Assembly: GCA_051453625.1 (NCBI GenBank)
Contig: JBOZIK010000001.1
Location: forward strand, 60,575,193-60,639,192
DNA length: 64,000 bases
Source of the DNA: Welwitschia mirabilis
Taxonomy: Eukaryota > Gnetophyta > Gnetopsida > Welwitschiales
Reading direction: 5' to 3'
Program-made: the position numbers and the translations under genes
Notes under the pieces: model-generated
Seen by the model: the letters and a program-made list of their open reading frames with translations, nothing else
The model's database searches: none
What the model was told of the DNA's origin: nothing
Part shown: piece by piece, positions 33,330 to 44,433 of the stretch
Numbering within the stretch: the first letter of the stretch is position 1
How the letters are laid out: each line of letters begins with the position of its first letter

Positions 33330-34330
33330 GTTAGGTCTTTACTAATGGAGTTCTGTGATTTGATGTTAGAGGATGTTCTAGATGGGCTACCACCTATGAG
33401 AGATATTCAATACCATATTAACTTATTTCCCAAAGCCACTTTCCCTAATTTGCCACATTATAGGATAAGCCCAAAGGAGAGCGAAATCCTTAAGGAGAAG
33501 ATGGAGGAGCTGTTACCGAAGGGGCACATCCAGAAGAGCATGAGTCCCTGTGTTGTACCTACCTTATTGACTCTAAAGAAGGATGGTAGCTAGAGGATGT
33601 GTGTAGATAGTAGGGCCATTAATAAGATCAAAGTGGAATACAAGTTTTTAGTTCTTAAACTAGATGACATGCTGGACAGATTACATGAAGCCAAGTGGTT
33701 TTTGAGGCTGGATTTGAAGAATGATTATTACTAGATTCGAATCAAGCCTAGGAATGAGTGAAAGACAACTTTCAAGATGAAGGAGGGGTTGTATGAGTGG
33801 TTATTAATGCCCTTTGGGTTGTTAAATGCTCCCAATACCTTTATGTGGCTTATGAATCAGGTATTAAAACCTTTCATTGGAAAGTTTATTATAGTTTACT
33901 TCTATGACATACTAATTTATAGCTAAACTGAGGATGAGCACTTGTTGCATTTGAGGAAGATACTAACAGTTGTGCAGGAAAATAAACTATATGTAAATCT
34001 TAATAAGTGTAGTTTTCTTAATAAAAAACTACTATTCTTGGGGTTTATTATGGGTGCTGATGGCATTAGAGTAGATGAAGCTAAGGCAAAATTGATTAGG
34101 GAGTGGCCTATCCTCAAAACTATCTCAGAAGTCTGAAGTTTCCATGGGTTGGCTACTTTCTATTAGCATTTTATCAAGAACTTTAGTACCATTGTAGTGC
34201 CAATCATGGAGTGCTTGAAGAAGGATAGATTCCATTGGGAAGAAGAAGCTAAAAGGAGTTTTGCTTTACTAAAAGAGAAGTTTTGCATTGCTCCAGTCTT
34301 AGCATTACCCAATTTTGATAAGCTATTTGA
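33330..34330 (+). pseudogene. gypsy reverse transcriptase, catalytic Asp lost
   Basis: Blocks in order: [124 protein letters not shown] and SFHGLATFY. The catalytic tetrad, normally YFDD or equivalent, is YFYD (33,897-33,908; first Asp to Tyr). At 33,591, 33,733 and 33,760 TAG or TGA replaces codons that are Trp or Gln in relatives. Confidence 0.9.
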
Positions 34331-34720
34331 AGTTGACTATGATGCTAGTGGAGTGGGATAGGAGCCGTTCTGTCCAAGGAGCATAGGCTAGTTTGCTACA
34401 TTAGTAAGAAGCTCAGTGACACGAGGTAGAAGTGGAGTACCTATGACAAAGAGTTTATTTGACTGTGCAGCTTTAAAGACATGGAAGTACTATCTGATGG
34501 ATAAGGAATTTGTGTTATATTCAGATCATAAGGCGCTGAAGTACCTAAATAGCCAGAAGTGGATCAGCAAGAATATGCATACCCGATGGTGTTAATTTTT
34601 ACAAGAATTCCCTTTCAAGCTACATCATAAATCGGGAGTGCATAATGCAGTGGTAGATGCACTAACTCAGAGAGCAGGCTTATTGATTACCCTGAAGTAG
34701 GAGATAGTTGAATTTGAATA
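34330..34720 (+). pseudogene. gypsy RNase H
   Basis: Starts [11 protein letters not shown] (Asp retained), then TYDKEF-type sequence with a frameshift near 34,450, WKYYLMDKEFVLYSDHKALK (one frame), [20 protein letters not shown]. The order and words are those of plant gypsy RNase H. ADALSR has become VDALTQ. Confidence 0.85.
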
Positions 34721-34823
34721 GTTGTGGGACTATTATGCAGGAGATGAAGACCTTGGATAGATTTGGGAGAGTTGTTTGAATAGGTAGTCTGTGTAGGACT
34801 TTCATGTACAGGATGGATACTTA

Positions 34824-35620
34824 ATGGAAGGGAATCTGCTTCACCTTCCTCGGACCTCACTACGAGAGAAGGTAATCCAGGACTTGCATGATGGTGAGTT
34901 AGCTATACATATGGAATATGAGAAGATAGTTGTTATAGTCTGTGAGAGATTTTACTGGCCACAGTTACTATGGGATGTGAACAAATTTATGCAAAAGTGT
35001 TATATTTGTCAGACTGCTAAAGAACAATCTTAGAACACTAGGCTGTATATGTCTCTGCCAATTCCTAAAATATATGGAAGGACTTGTTGATGGATTTCAT
35101 GCTTATCCTGCCTTAAACACAGAGGGGAGTAGATTCTATGTCTATTGTTGTTGATAAGTTTTCAAAGATGACATATTTGATTCCCTATAAGAAGACATCA
35201 GATGTTGTTAGCATGGATAGACTGTTTTCCAAGGAATTAGTTCATCTACATGGTGTTCCCAAAATGATTACTTTATACTGGGACAGAAAGTTCTTGGGTC
35301 ACTTTTAGTAAACCCTATGGAAGCTATTTGACTCAGCCTTGAATTCTAGTAGCACGATTCACCCACAATTTGATGGACAAGCAGAAGCAATTAATCTCAC
35401 CTTCGACAACCTGATTCATAGCATATGTGGAGACAAGCCGAAGTAGTGGGATGTGGCTTTGTCTCAGACAGAGTTCTCTTATAATAACATTATTCATAGT
35501 GCTATCAGAAGATCCCTCTTTTTTGTGGCCTACACTAAGGCATCACAGCATACTCTGTTGGATCTGATCAAGTTACTGAAGGAAGCAGAGAAGAGTGTAG
35601 CAGTAATACATATGGCTAAC
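34824..35620 (+). pseudogene. gypsy integrase
   Basis: The zinc finger (LHDGELAIHMEYEKI then CERFYWP and CYICQTAKEQS) keeps the H and CxxC positions. The core reads [60 protein letters not shown] and WDVALSQTEFSYNN. The catalytic D-D-E positions look kept (VVDKFS, WDRK, GQAE), but stops at 35,309 and nearby and a frame change near 35,060 break it. Confidence 0.88.
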
Positions 35621-35623
35621 TAG

Positions 35624-35982
35624 GTGGTGGAGGTGCATAAGGAAGTTAAGAAGAAACTAGAGGAGGCCAATAAAAGGTATAAGATAGCTGCTGACAAGTA
35701 TAGGAAGAAAGAAATTTTTATAGTGGGTGACTCTATCATGGTGTTTCTTGGGAGCGATTTCAAATTGGTACATACAACAAGTTGCAATCAAAGAAATATG
35801 AACCATTTACAATTAGTAGGAAGATTAATGATAACGCCTATGTTGTTGAACTTCCAACGAGCATGGGGATTTCTAATACCTTCAACGTAGATAATTTTTC
35901 ACCATTTAAAGCATCTAATGAGCCTATGTATTTTGACCCTAAGCCCAACTTGAGGATGAGGTTTTTTTCAAGTGGAGGGGAC
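35624..35982 (+). pseudogene. gypsy integrase C-terminal GPY/F-like module
   Basis: The coiled stretch EVHKEVKKKLEEANKRYKIA, DKYRKKEIFIVGDSIMVFL is followed by a one-base frameshift near 35,757 into RFQIGTYNKLQSKKYEPF and INDNAYVVELPTSMGISNTF. This is the GPY/F module after integrase in plant gypsy elements. The tail (NVDNFSPFKAS onward) runs to the polypurine tract. Confidence 0.85.
35971..35982 (+). promoter_or_regulatory. polypurine tract of nested gypsy
   Basis: AGTGGAGGGGAC directly before the 3' LTR start TGACGTGG. Confidence 0.85.
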
Positions 35983-36270
35983 TGACGTGGAACATACTGC
36001 TAGTAACTTCATGGATGGGGCCGAGCCGAGTTAAGAAGGGTGGAATGATGTGACCTCCATAGTTTTATTTTTATATTGTACTATTTAGCATATATTGTTA
36101 TTTTCTTGCTTTTTTTTTAATCACACATTGTTTAGGAATTTCTGTTAAAAGGACTTATGTCCTATAAATAAGTGGCTTATGTACTGTTTTAGATAAGAAT
36201 TTTCAAAATAAAAGTTATACAGAGTTTTCTCCCTTTAAGGGTTTCTTTAAACACTATTCATGCTACACTA
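35983..36270 (+). repeat. gypsy 3' LTR (nested element)
   Basis: 288 bases, partner of 31,622-31,915. Begins TGACGTGGAAC, ends CTACACTA (terminal CA now TA). TATA box at 36,163-36,170. Confidence 0.92.
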
Positions 36271-36275
36271 GTTAT
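36271..36275. repeat. target-site duplication GTTAT, right copy
   Basis: Identical to 31,617-31,621. Confidence 0.9.
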
Positions 36276-37900
36276 CCTCTTATGTTTTGATTGATTATTA
36301 AGATTTTAATCAAACAATTCAAATAGATTTCTAGATTTATTTTCACTTTGATCTTGTACAGGAATGAATACTTGAGTTACATTAGAGTGTGTACCATCAA
36401 CAGGAGTTTGTTCAGGAGCCCTTTGGTCCTCATCTTTAGATTCATTAGATTCAACATCAGAAGAATCATGAACATTATCATTTGCAGGAGAAACATGATT
36501 AGATAATTCAAAAGGCATGAATTTCACATCAATACATTCCAAGACCTTCCTCAAATTAGGATTATAGCATCTACATGCTATGCTTTAACTAGAATATCCA
36601 AGAAATATGCATTGCCTAGATGTAGACTCTAATTTATCTTGATTAGGCTTTGTATTTTTAACAAAGCGATTAGATCCAAACATTTGTAAATGTTAAATTG
36701 GGTTTAATGCCATCCTATTGCTCATATGGAGTGGAATGATCAAGATGTCTTATGACCACATAATTTTGAAGGTAGTTTGCAGTATTAATTGCCTCAGCCT
36801 AAAAGGACTTATTAAGATTTATTTGAAATAGCATGATTCGTGCCATATCCACCAAAGAACAGTTCTTCCTTTCTGCAACTCCATTTTGTTATGAAGTAGA
36901 TATGGTCTAAGGGATGATTTTATTGTCTTTTAAATAGGATTGGAATTCATTAGATAAGTATTCATGTTCACAATCTATTCTTAAGCATTTGATTTTTGCA
37001 CTTGTTTCTCTTTCAACCAATCTTTGAAAAACTTTAAAAGATTACAAAGCTTGAAATTTATATTTTAGAAAATAAAAGTAATAAAAATCATCAATGAAAG
37101 TAATAAAATCCTTACAACCAGTTAGAGTGCTAAAGGGGCAACAAATATCTAAATGGATCAATTATAGCTTTTGAGATGATTTAGAGGTAACTCTTAAAAT
37201 GAAACTCTGGTTTGCTTTCCTTGCATGCATTCCCTGCAAGAATATGTGGGCTAGATTTGGAGATCAGACAAGCCTCTTACCAGGTTATATTGGATTTTTT
37301 TTACATGTATTTTGCAGATATGTGACCTAATTTACTATGCCATGTCCAAAATTCATCTATGATACAAACTAGGACTTTTTCAAGGGTAATTTGATACAAG
37401 TTATTTCTAGTTTTGGAAACCTTAAGAACTTGTTTGCCTTTGACAAGATGCACTTTTCATTCATAAATTCAACTTCAAATCCATTCCCAATGAGTTGCCC
37501 TAAACTTATATGCATCTAGAACATAAAACACATTATGAATTGCAAAGTTCTCACCTTTGTAATTTTTGATCAAAATGGTATCATTACTTTTATTTCTTGT
37601 GAGGCACCACTAACAAAACTAATAGCACTAAGATCTTTGGCAACAAACTCTTTAAAAAGTTGGTTTTAATAGGTGATGTGCCTGGAGCAACCAATGTTCA
37701 TGTACTGGAAGGTTAATTTACTAGAGGAAAAAGTCAAGTCTAACTAGGTTTTTGCCACAAAGCCTCCTACTTCAACCTCATCTTCTTGATTGGTTTCTAT
37801 TTTTTCTTCAATCTTAGGTTGCTTGGAGGATGATGCTCATTTTGTTACGTTAGATCTATGGGAATCAGTTTCTTCTTGTGATCTTTAATGAGATGGCCTT
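36276..37900 (-). pseudogene. copia integrase and GAG-pre-integrase, 5' half of split pol
   Basis: Minus strand. 36,306-36,554 is open and acidic (RKVLECIDVKFMPFELSNHV and a run of Asp/Glu/Ser), the linker between integrase and RT. Further right come broken integrase words (a WMEVAERKNCSLVDMAR-like segment near 36,880-36,840 and HKLAESIPL-type remnants). The frame continues on the other side of the gypsy insertion at 31,616, which shows that the insertion split one gene. Confidence 0.7.
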
Positions 37901-37996
37901 TCTTGTGGCAATAGTGGCATTCTTGAGTTTCTTTCCATTGGGATGAATCATACTGGGAGTTTTCTCTATCACCTTCTTATCCTCTACTTGATCTTC

Positions 37997-38734
37997 TCAT
38001 TGGCCTTTACCTCTTCCTCTTCCATAGTATTGGCCTCTGCCTCTTCCTCTAGGGAATCCTCTACCTATACCAGGATAGAATACTTTTAATGTGGTAGGAT
38101 TCTCATCCTTATCTTCCTCAAGGGTGTACTCACATTGTGCTAGCCTTCTAGAGAGTTCTTCAAGTGAGAGGGTTCTTAAATCTAATACATTGTGGAGGGT
38201 GATGGAAATGGGTTTGAATGTATTTGTTAGGGATCTTAGGATCTTGAGAGCAACATAATTACTCTTGATTTCAAAATGTAGGTCTTGCATTTTCTTGACT
38301 ACATCCTTAGCTCTCTAGGTGCATTCTTCCCCATTCTCATTGTCTTTCATTCTTTTGTTGTCAAACTAGGTTCTAAGGTTTTGTAACCTAATTGCTTTCA
38401 CATTCTCATGGCCTTGATAGACCTCATCCAATCCTCTTCATCACCTATACATGAAGTCATATTTACTAATTTTCTTGAATTCATTATCAGGCATACTAGA
38501 ATGGATTATTGCCATTGCCCTACAATCTTCTTACCTAGATTCTTCGTAATCTCTAAGATCATCCTTAGGCTTTGTGTAAGTGAAATTAACTTTAGTGTAA
38601 TTCCAAAGTCCTTTGGATTTGAGGTAGATTTCCATTCTCCTTTCCTAGGCCTCAAATGCATCAACATCGAACTCACGAACGTTGCCTCTGCTTATGATTC
38701 AAGAAAACCACTTAGGATTTTAGAACAGGAATAA
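37997..38734 (-). pseudogene. copia gag
   Basis: The open part (37,997-38,290) reads MQDLHFEIKSNYVALKILRS, LTNTFKPISITLHNVLDLRT, LSLEELSRRLAQCEYTLEED, then an RGRG-rich tail (FPRGRGRGQYYGRGRGKGQ). This is the end of the copia capsid region and the Arg/Gly-rich nucleic-acid-binding tail. The zinc knuckle, beyond the tail at about 37,900, is poorly preserved. The N-terminal part (38,290-38,734) is broken. Confidence 0.8.
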
Positions 38735-38897
38735 ATCAAGACTTAGACAAAAAGTGGCTTTGCCACAAGATTTTAGGAATTTGTAACTTGTTTGTGAAGG
38801 CCACAATGCAAATTTAGCTAGATGCAAGAATTAACATGACTAGTTATGTAAATGAGATTCAGGATCTAGTATTTGTCACATCAAAAAATCTAGGATT

Positions 38898-38905
38898 TGA
38901 TACCA
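38898..38905 (-). promoter_or_regulatory. primer binding site, initiator-Met tRNA
   Basis: TGGTATCA on the minus strand, a few bases inside the 5' LTR edge. It matches the initiator-Met primer site seen intact at 31,918. Confidence 0.75.
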
Positions 38906-38912
38906 AACTAAA

Positions 38913-40812
38913 GTTCAGGATTTAATTTAAAAAAAGATGTACAAGAGTTAATTAGAATAAAATACTTTTGTAGGATAAAAGTATGGTGAATTCAAAAAAT
39001 TCTCTCTTTTAATTTCACAAATAAAAAACAATTTAAAAAACAATATTTTAAAATTAAATTAAAAGGATTATTAATGCATAATAAGTTATCACAGATTTAT
39101 ATTAGAAATTAAACAAAAACCCATAAAGTTTATTTATTTAAACGTTACTAGGTGAAGGGTTCAGAAAATAAAAAATAGCTGCAAATCAATGACTGGAATT
39201 TCTAGAAATAAAGCTCATTTTGATATAAAATCATTATATTACAAAATTATAAAAAATAAACCTGGGATTGGATGAGAAATATAAAGGCCCTTTGTTTTAA
39301 GCTTTTCTTGGAGCTTTTTAGTATTGGCACTTAGACTATCAGTTGCAGCGCAGCACACCAAGATTAAAGCATATTGGTCAAATCTAGAATCTATTAGTGA
39401 AGTAAATCAGGAATGTCTTACAGAAACTCCGGACTGAGACCACCACTGCTTGCAATTTTGCTAATACAATAGCTTTGGAACTGGGCAGGCATGGACTTCC
39501 TAAGAAGAGAGATGTATAAAAGGAATGCAGAGGAAGAGCTCTATTGTCTTCTAATCACCTCTCCATCATCTTATATACACAAACTGTTGGCAAAGAAGTG
39601 AGAAGAAGGTCTTATTTTTAGCAAATAAGTAACAGTTCGCATTTATCTTGTAGACGTCTTTCTTAAGTTTTTCATTGCTTAACAGTTTCACAGATTCTTT
39701 GTTGACGTTCTTCTGATAATACTCGAGCATTTCTAAAAATTTTGAAGCATGTCTGCCATAAGCGTAGAATTGGATAGCATCACTTTCCAAAAGCAACAGA
39801 AGGATAGGGACATTAAGAGACACTTACAGCGTCATTATCAAAATCATGGATATGATAACACCTTTAAACATGTATGTTTTGTCCATTTTCTAGAATTTCT
39901 TTGTTTCCAAATCTTTATTATGATACTTCTTTCACTCCTTGTGCAATCTGAGATGGATGTAAATCTTTATTATGATTACGATTAAGGCATAGGAACTGAA
40001 ATTGTAGTCTGAGAAGACGGCTGCCGATCCGCCATTCCAAAAGCAAATCCTTCTAAAACGGAAACCGAACCATCTCAAAACGAGACTACAGGCGCAGTTT
40101 CTCCTCATTGAAAGGTGCAGAGTGGAGATAAAGAAATCATGCAATACAAGTAGTCTTCCAGCATTTAACTTCACGGCATTTTTCGTAATCATGCTACTCT
40201 GCAAAGTTCTTAAAAAATTTAAAAGAGTGATTCATGTAAGAGCCTAGTGAATCATATGTTTACTACTCCATCTTTAGCTTAAATACTGTCAAGCTCTGTA
40301 ATTCTGCTATGGAGATGAACTGTGAGTTGCGTGTGTTTTGCATGTTGAACATCGATATTAGGTCAAATAAATTATCACTTTTTCTCTCGATGATGCACAT
40401 TTCTCTAAGATTAGAATTCGGAAAGAACTGCGAGATCCCATTGCCATCTGGAAATAGCAAACTTTTAAAGTTAAAGAGTGGGCGCTTTTCAATTTGATTT
40501 TCCAACCGCAAAGTTCAACACTCATCATCAAATGTGAAAGTTTTTATTTCAATATTAAACATTTAGATTCCCTTTACTGGACAGGTTGGATAGTGCCTTC
40601 TCGCTTTCATGATAAGAAAATAAAGCCTTGTATCATATAGCATGCATTTTTCACTCAGCATGCAGCCAAAACTGATTTCTTCAATTATTCTAGATTTTGA
40701 TAAGAAATTGAATACAAAACTAGCAATTTATCTTTGATAAAACATTTATAAATGATTTGCAAAATAATAAGTAAATTTGCATAATTGTGACCTAATGGCA
40801 TACACCTTTTCA
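38913..40812 (-). repeat. copia 5' LTR
   Basis: About 1.9 kb, partner of 27,761-29,776. TATA box (minus) at 39,570-39,577. It contains a segment at about 40,310-40,460 that the other LTR lacks; the minus-strand frame through it (40,263-40,511, 82 codons) has leucine-rich phrasing such as FPNSNLREMCI and IAELQSLTVFKLKM. Confidence 0.85.
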
Positions 40813-43800
40813 ATTTTCCTTTTTTTACTTATGACACTAATTGATCAATAATAATTACTATTCTCAGGTTTACAATGCTACTCTCATAGGTTAGAACCTA
40901 ACATATGGATAGCTTTTCCAAAAGCCTAGTAGAACTGATGATTAAGATTAATAGGTTTTGGATAACTATAGTAAAGATGTATCAAACAATGATTTGTAAT
41001 AATTTGAATAACCTATTTAACTTGAAGTAACAATTGGGGGTCAATCTTAAACTATAGAACTTTCATGGAGCAAATCAATCCATGAAATTCATGTAATTGT
41101 AGTTTGAATGAGTCTTGGAGCCCAACAATGATGATTAACAAGGTTTTTGATTTGTTTAATAAAACCAATTATTGCAAAAATAACAAAGAACCATGAAGAG
41201 TAAAAATAGTAGACAAGCTGATTAACCTAAGCAACAATTTAAAAATCTTGCATAGAAAACTTATAGAACTTTGATAATCATAGTTTTATGAGTAAGATCA
41301 ACTCCCTAAAAATTTTCATAAGCTCTTACTTAAATTATTTGAAAAAGTGAAAGATTTTTTTTCTTTATTCATATAATACTCAAGTCACTTTTTTCTTCTT
41401 TTTGTCTTATTACAATACATATTTATACTAGACAAAATTGGTTACAGAGCTATTTTATAGTTATGTAACAGATTACAAATATGATAGTCTGAGGACCTAG
41501 CATATAAAATAAAAAAATAATAGTTATAATTGATTAATTAAAATTAATTCATCTTCTTTAAATTAATCAAAGGTGATGTATTGAAGTTCCTCCAAATTTT
41601 ATTGTACCTATACAATAACTTCCTAGAGCTGGATAGTCAGTTCTTTAATTGGATCTCTTATATATGGTAAATCTTCTAGTGACAAGGTACTTACATTGGT
41701 AGTTGAAGCCTCTATATCAAGAATCCAAGTAGACAGACTGAGATGATAGTTTAGTGCCTTAATAAATGATCAGAATTTGTAATAACCCCATTTAACGGGC
41801 TTGATTTGGCCACTATTTTTTGTTAACCACTTTGAGTGAGGAGATTATCCTTTGATCATGATCTTCAATAATGTTGACCATAACTCTTTTGAAAGCTAAG
41901 AGAGGCATTTCTAATATTAAATTAGCCTTTTCAATAATTGCTTTTGAGATATTAAGATACAAATCAATATCTATTGAAAAGATATGTGACTGATCAAATA
42001 ACGAGATAAGATGTGAATGCAAATATATCCAATTACTTAAAATTTGGTCTAGAGTTGAGTATGAAACCACAAGAACCTTAATCTATTTTTCCTTTCCCTT
42101 TAGCTACTCCTAAAGATCATTATTTCCCTTGAGAGTATTTGAAATGAGTCCTTCAGGGATGAGAGCTTTGTATAATGAGGAGAAGGAAACACTATCAACA
42201 TTGGAATCTTTAATGAGGAAGTTTTTACTTCCTCTATAGTGGACAATGGTGTTATTGTTCTATTTATTTTAAACTTCTTTTTAAAATAACTAAGGAGTCC
42301 AAATCTAGGTCTTCTTCTTGAAGTCTAGCTACTAGATAAGAATTAATAATGATGGACCGTCAAGCTCTATTCATCAATGTAATAGCCCTTAAATGATCTC
42401 CTTGAACTAGTGAATCTATTCACTAATTAGGCTCTATAGAATTAACTTCAAATCTTCTATAGGCTTCTAGGGGTTTTGGATGTGGATAATTGATAAGATC
42501 AGAGATTTTAGGCCCTAAGAAGGATTTGAATTTACAACTGTCCATTTTTTCCTTTCTACTTCTAAATTGTCTCTTTAACCAAAGTAGAGCTTCTCATCAA
42601 TATATTAATTATGTATAAAATGATCTTAGGTAATTTGATTTGATTTTCTAGATTAAAGACCTTGCCAGAATAGAACAAATAAGCTAACTATTCATCCTTA
42701 TTTAGACATCTATCTGCCATTGCTGTGCCACTACAAAACCAATATCCAATATGAAAAGGCTTTGTTAATGTCATAGGTTTTTTAATTATGGTAAATTCAT
42801 TTCTAACATTCAACCATAGTCTTGATACCTCTAACATGCAAAGATATAGCATAAAAAATCTAGATAGCATTTTAGATGGAATCTTGGCCCCAGTAACATG
42901 AATTATAGTAAAACTGAAATAAAAATAGACATGGAAAAAAATGAGTTTTTTTATCTATTGTGTGTATAATGTTTGATGCCAATATAGGCATCTGCTTATT
43001 AAAAATAAAATAATATAGTTATAGGTAAAGCAAATTCATGATAAGATCATTTACTGTAAAATCAAAAAAGTCCATTGCATATAAATATAAAAAATTTCCT
43101 ATATTCAAGGCAAATAGCCTTGGAGAGTAAGGAGTGGTCAGATATAGTGTGGCGCATCCTTTAGTATAGTCAGCCATCAAGAGAACAAAATAAGAGTGAT
43201 AAGGTAAGATGTGAGATTAAATTTATATGATGGGCCTACCTTAAATCATTGCTAGAGTTCTTAGTGAAGCCTACAATCAAGCATGTGCATGGATGAAAAA
43301 GTAGTCCATTCTCTATAGTAAACTAAGTGCAAGTCATCTGCATATTCATGGTTATTGATAGGCCTTGTAAATAACATAGCATTATGAGACCCGTAGCTTA
43401 CTACTTGGGTTGCTGTTTAAACTCTTTACCTTTAAAACCCTAAAATGTTTAAATAACATCCACTAAAATCCTCAATTTCTTTTGGAAAATACCCTAGTAG
43501 CAGTAAGAATTATCAGTGGAAACCTTACCTATTTTTGACGGAAGTGGGATATCATAAATTTGATAGGTAATACTTATGGCCAAAAGGAATCATAACTCTA
43601 AAAGACAAGGATATTAAAGTTCCTATTGAATTATAATCATCATTTTGAAGAATCTAGTTTAGAAAGTCATATCAATAATTAGGGAACTAGCAAAAGACTA
43701 GCAAGTATAAACCCTTTTTTATAATTAGGCTCTGAACTCTTTAGTAGTTTTAATTTTTTAATTACCTTCATATTTAAGAATCAAAGAGGAAAGGGGATTA

Positions 43801-44433
43801 GAATTTGAAGAATCAGAATGAGGAAATTAAAGCTCATATGTCCCTTTAACCTAGTGGCACATTCTTGAAATGAATTCTAGAGAAAAATGCATCATTAATA
43901 TATGGTTATTTAATTTGACATACTCATGCATGAGCCTTTGTAAAACACCTTTAGAAGTCATTGAGATAGATTTTATGAGATAAGGATGAATAAAAAGCTT
44001 CTAATTCTAGTAATGATCTATAAAATAGAAGAGCATTGAGTGAAGTTTAGGCTTCATGGCTTTGAATTTAAAATTCCTAACCTAGAGGAACAGTTCTATT
44101 TGAAATTGACTAGACAAAAAATAACCCAAATTAGTATGGTAAGTGAAGCTTATTTAATTAGTTATGCAATGTTAGTAAGGATCAAATTAAATAAAACTAT
44201 TAGACTTTAAAATCATGATAGTCATCTTCAGAAAGCTATGGAGGGGATAGCTAAAAATGAATTATCCAAGGATATTATGAGTCATAGGAAAATTCATGTA
44301 GGGACTAATTATCTCAACAAAAGATGTGAATCATAGATCATGATCGAAAATTATTACAAAAAGGTAAAAATTCTTGAATTTAAGATAGAAAGTTACAAGA
44401 GGTAACCTATAAAGTCAATTTTACAATTAGGAT
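40813..44433 (-). other. unidentified degenerate coding sequence
   Basis: AT-rich sequence with clusters of long minus-strand frames that do not match any retroelement domain I recognise. Examples are 41,813-42,070 (SNWIYLHSHLISLFDQSHIF), 42,688-42,870 (ending FHIGYWFCSGTAMADRCLNK and continuing after a stop with LAYLFYSGKVFNLENQIKLP), and 44,090-43,870 (MKPKLHSMLFYFIDHY, then SMTSKGVLQRLMHEYVKLNN). The plus strand over 44,060-44,400 is also almost open (EFKIPNLEEQFYLKLTRQKI onward, coiled-coil-like), so strand assignment there is uncertain. It lies between two copia elements and may be part of an unlisted element or a captured gene. Confidence 0.35.

Larger units (their letters stand above)
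31622..36270 (+). mobile_element. complete but dead Ty3/gypsy element nested in copia
   Basis: 4,649 bp with 5' LTR 31,622-31,915, primer site 31,918, gag, protease, RT, RNase H and integrase in one direction, polypurine tract 35,971-35,982 and 3' LTR 35,983-36,270, bounded by GTTAT duplications. The small size and short LTRs are those of compact plant gypsy elements. I do not see a convincing chromodomain. Its ancestral polyprotein frame seems to have run past the polypurine tract into the LTR, since DVEHTASNF can be read from the LTR start. Stops and frameshifts inactivate every domain. Confidence 0.92.
27761..40812 (-). mobile_element. Ty1/copia element with 2-kb LTRs, split by a nested gypsy
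   Basis: 3' LTR at 27,761-29,776, polypurine tract 29,777-29,787, RNase H/RT 29,969-31,616, gypsy insertion 31,622-36,270, integrase region 36,276-37,900, gag 37,997-38,734, primer site 38,898-38,905, 5' LTR 38,913-40,812. All parts agree in orientation. The two LTRs align along their whole length with numerous substitutions and two length differences. No matching 5-bp flanks were found, so the insertion site is eroded or an end is misplaced. The element cut into the gag of the gypsy element on its left. Confidence 0.85.

Noticed and set aside
35624-35982. Chromodomain after the nested gypsy integrase
   Set aside because: The tail after the GPY/F-like module lacks recognisable chromodomain residues, so I did not call it.
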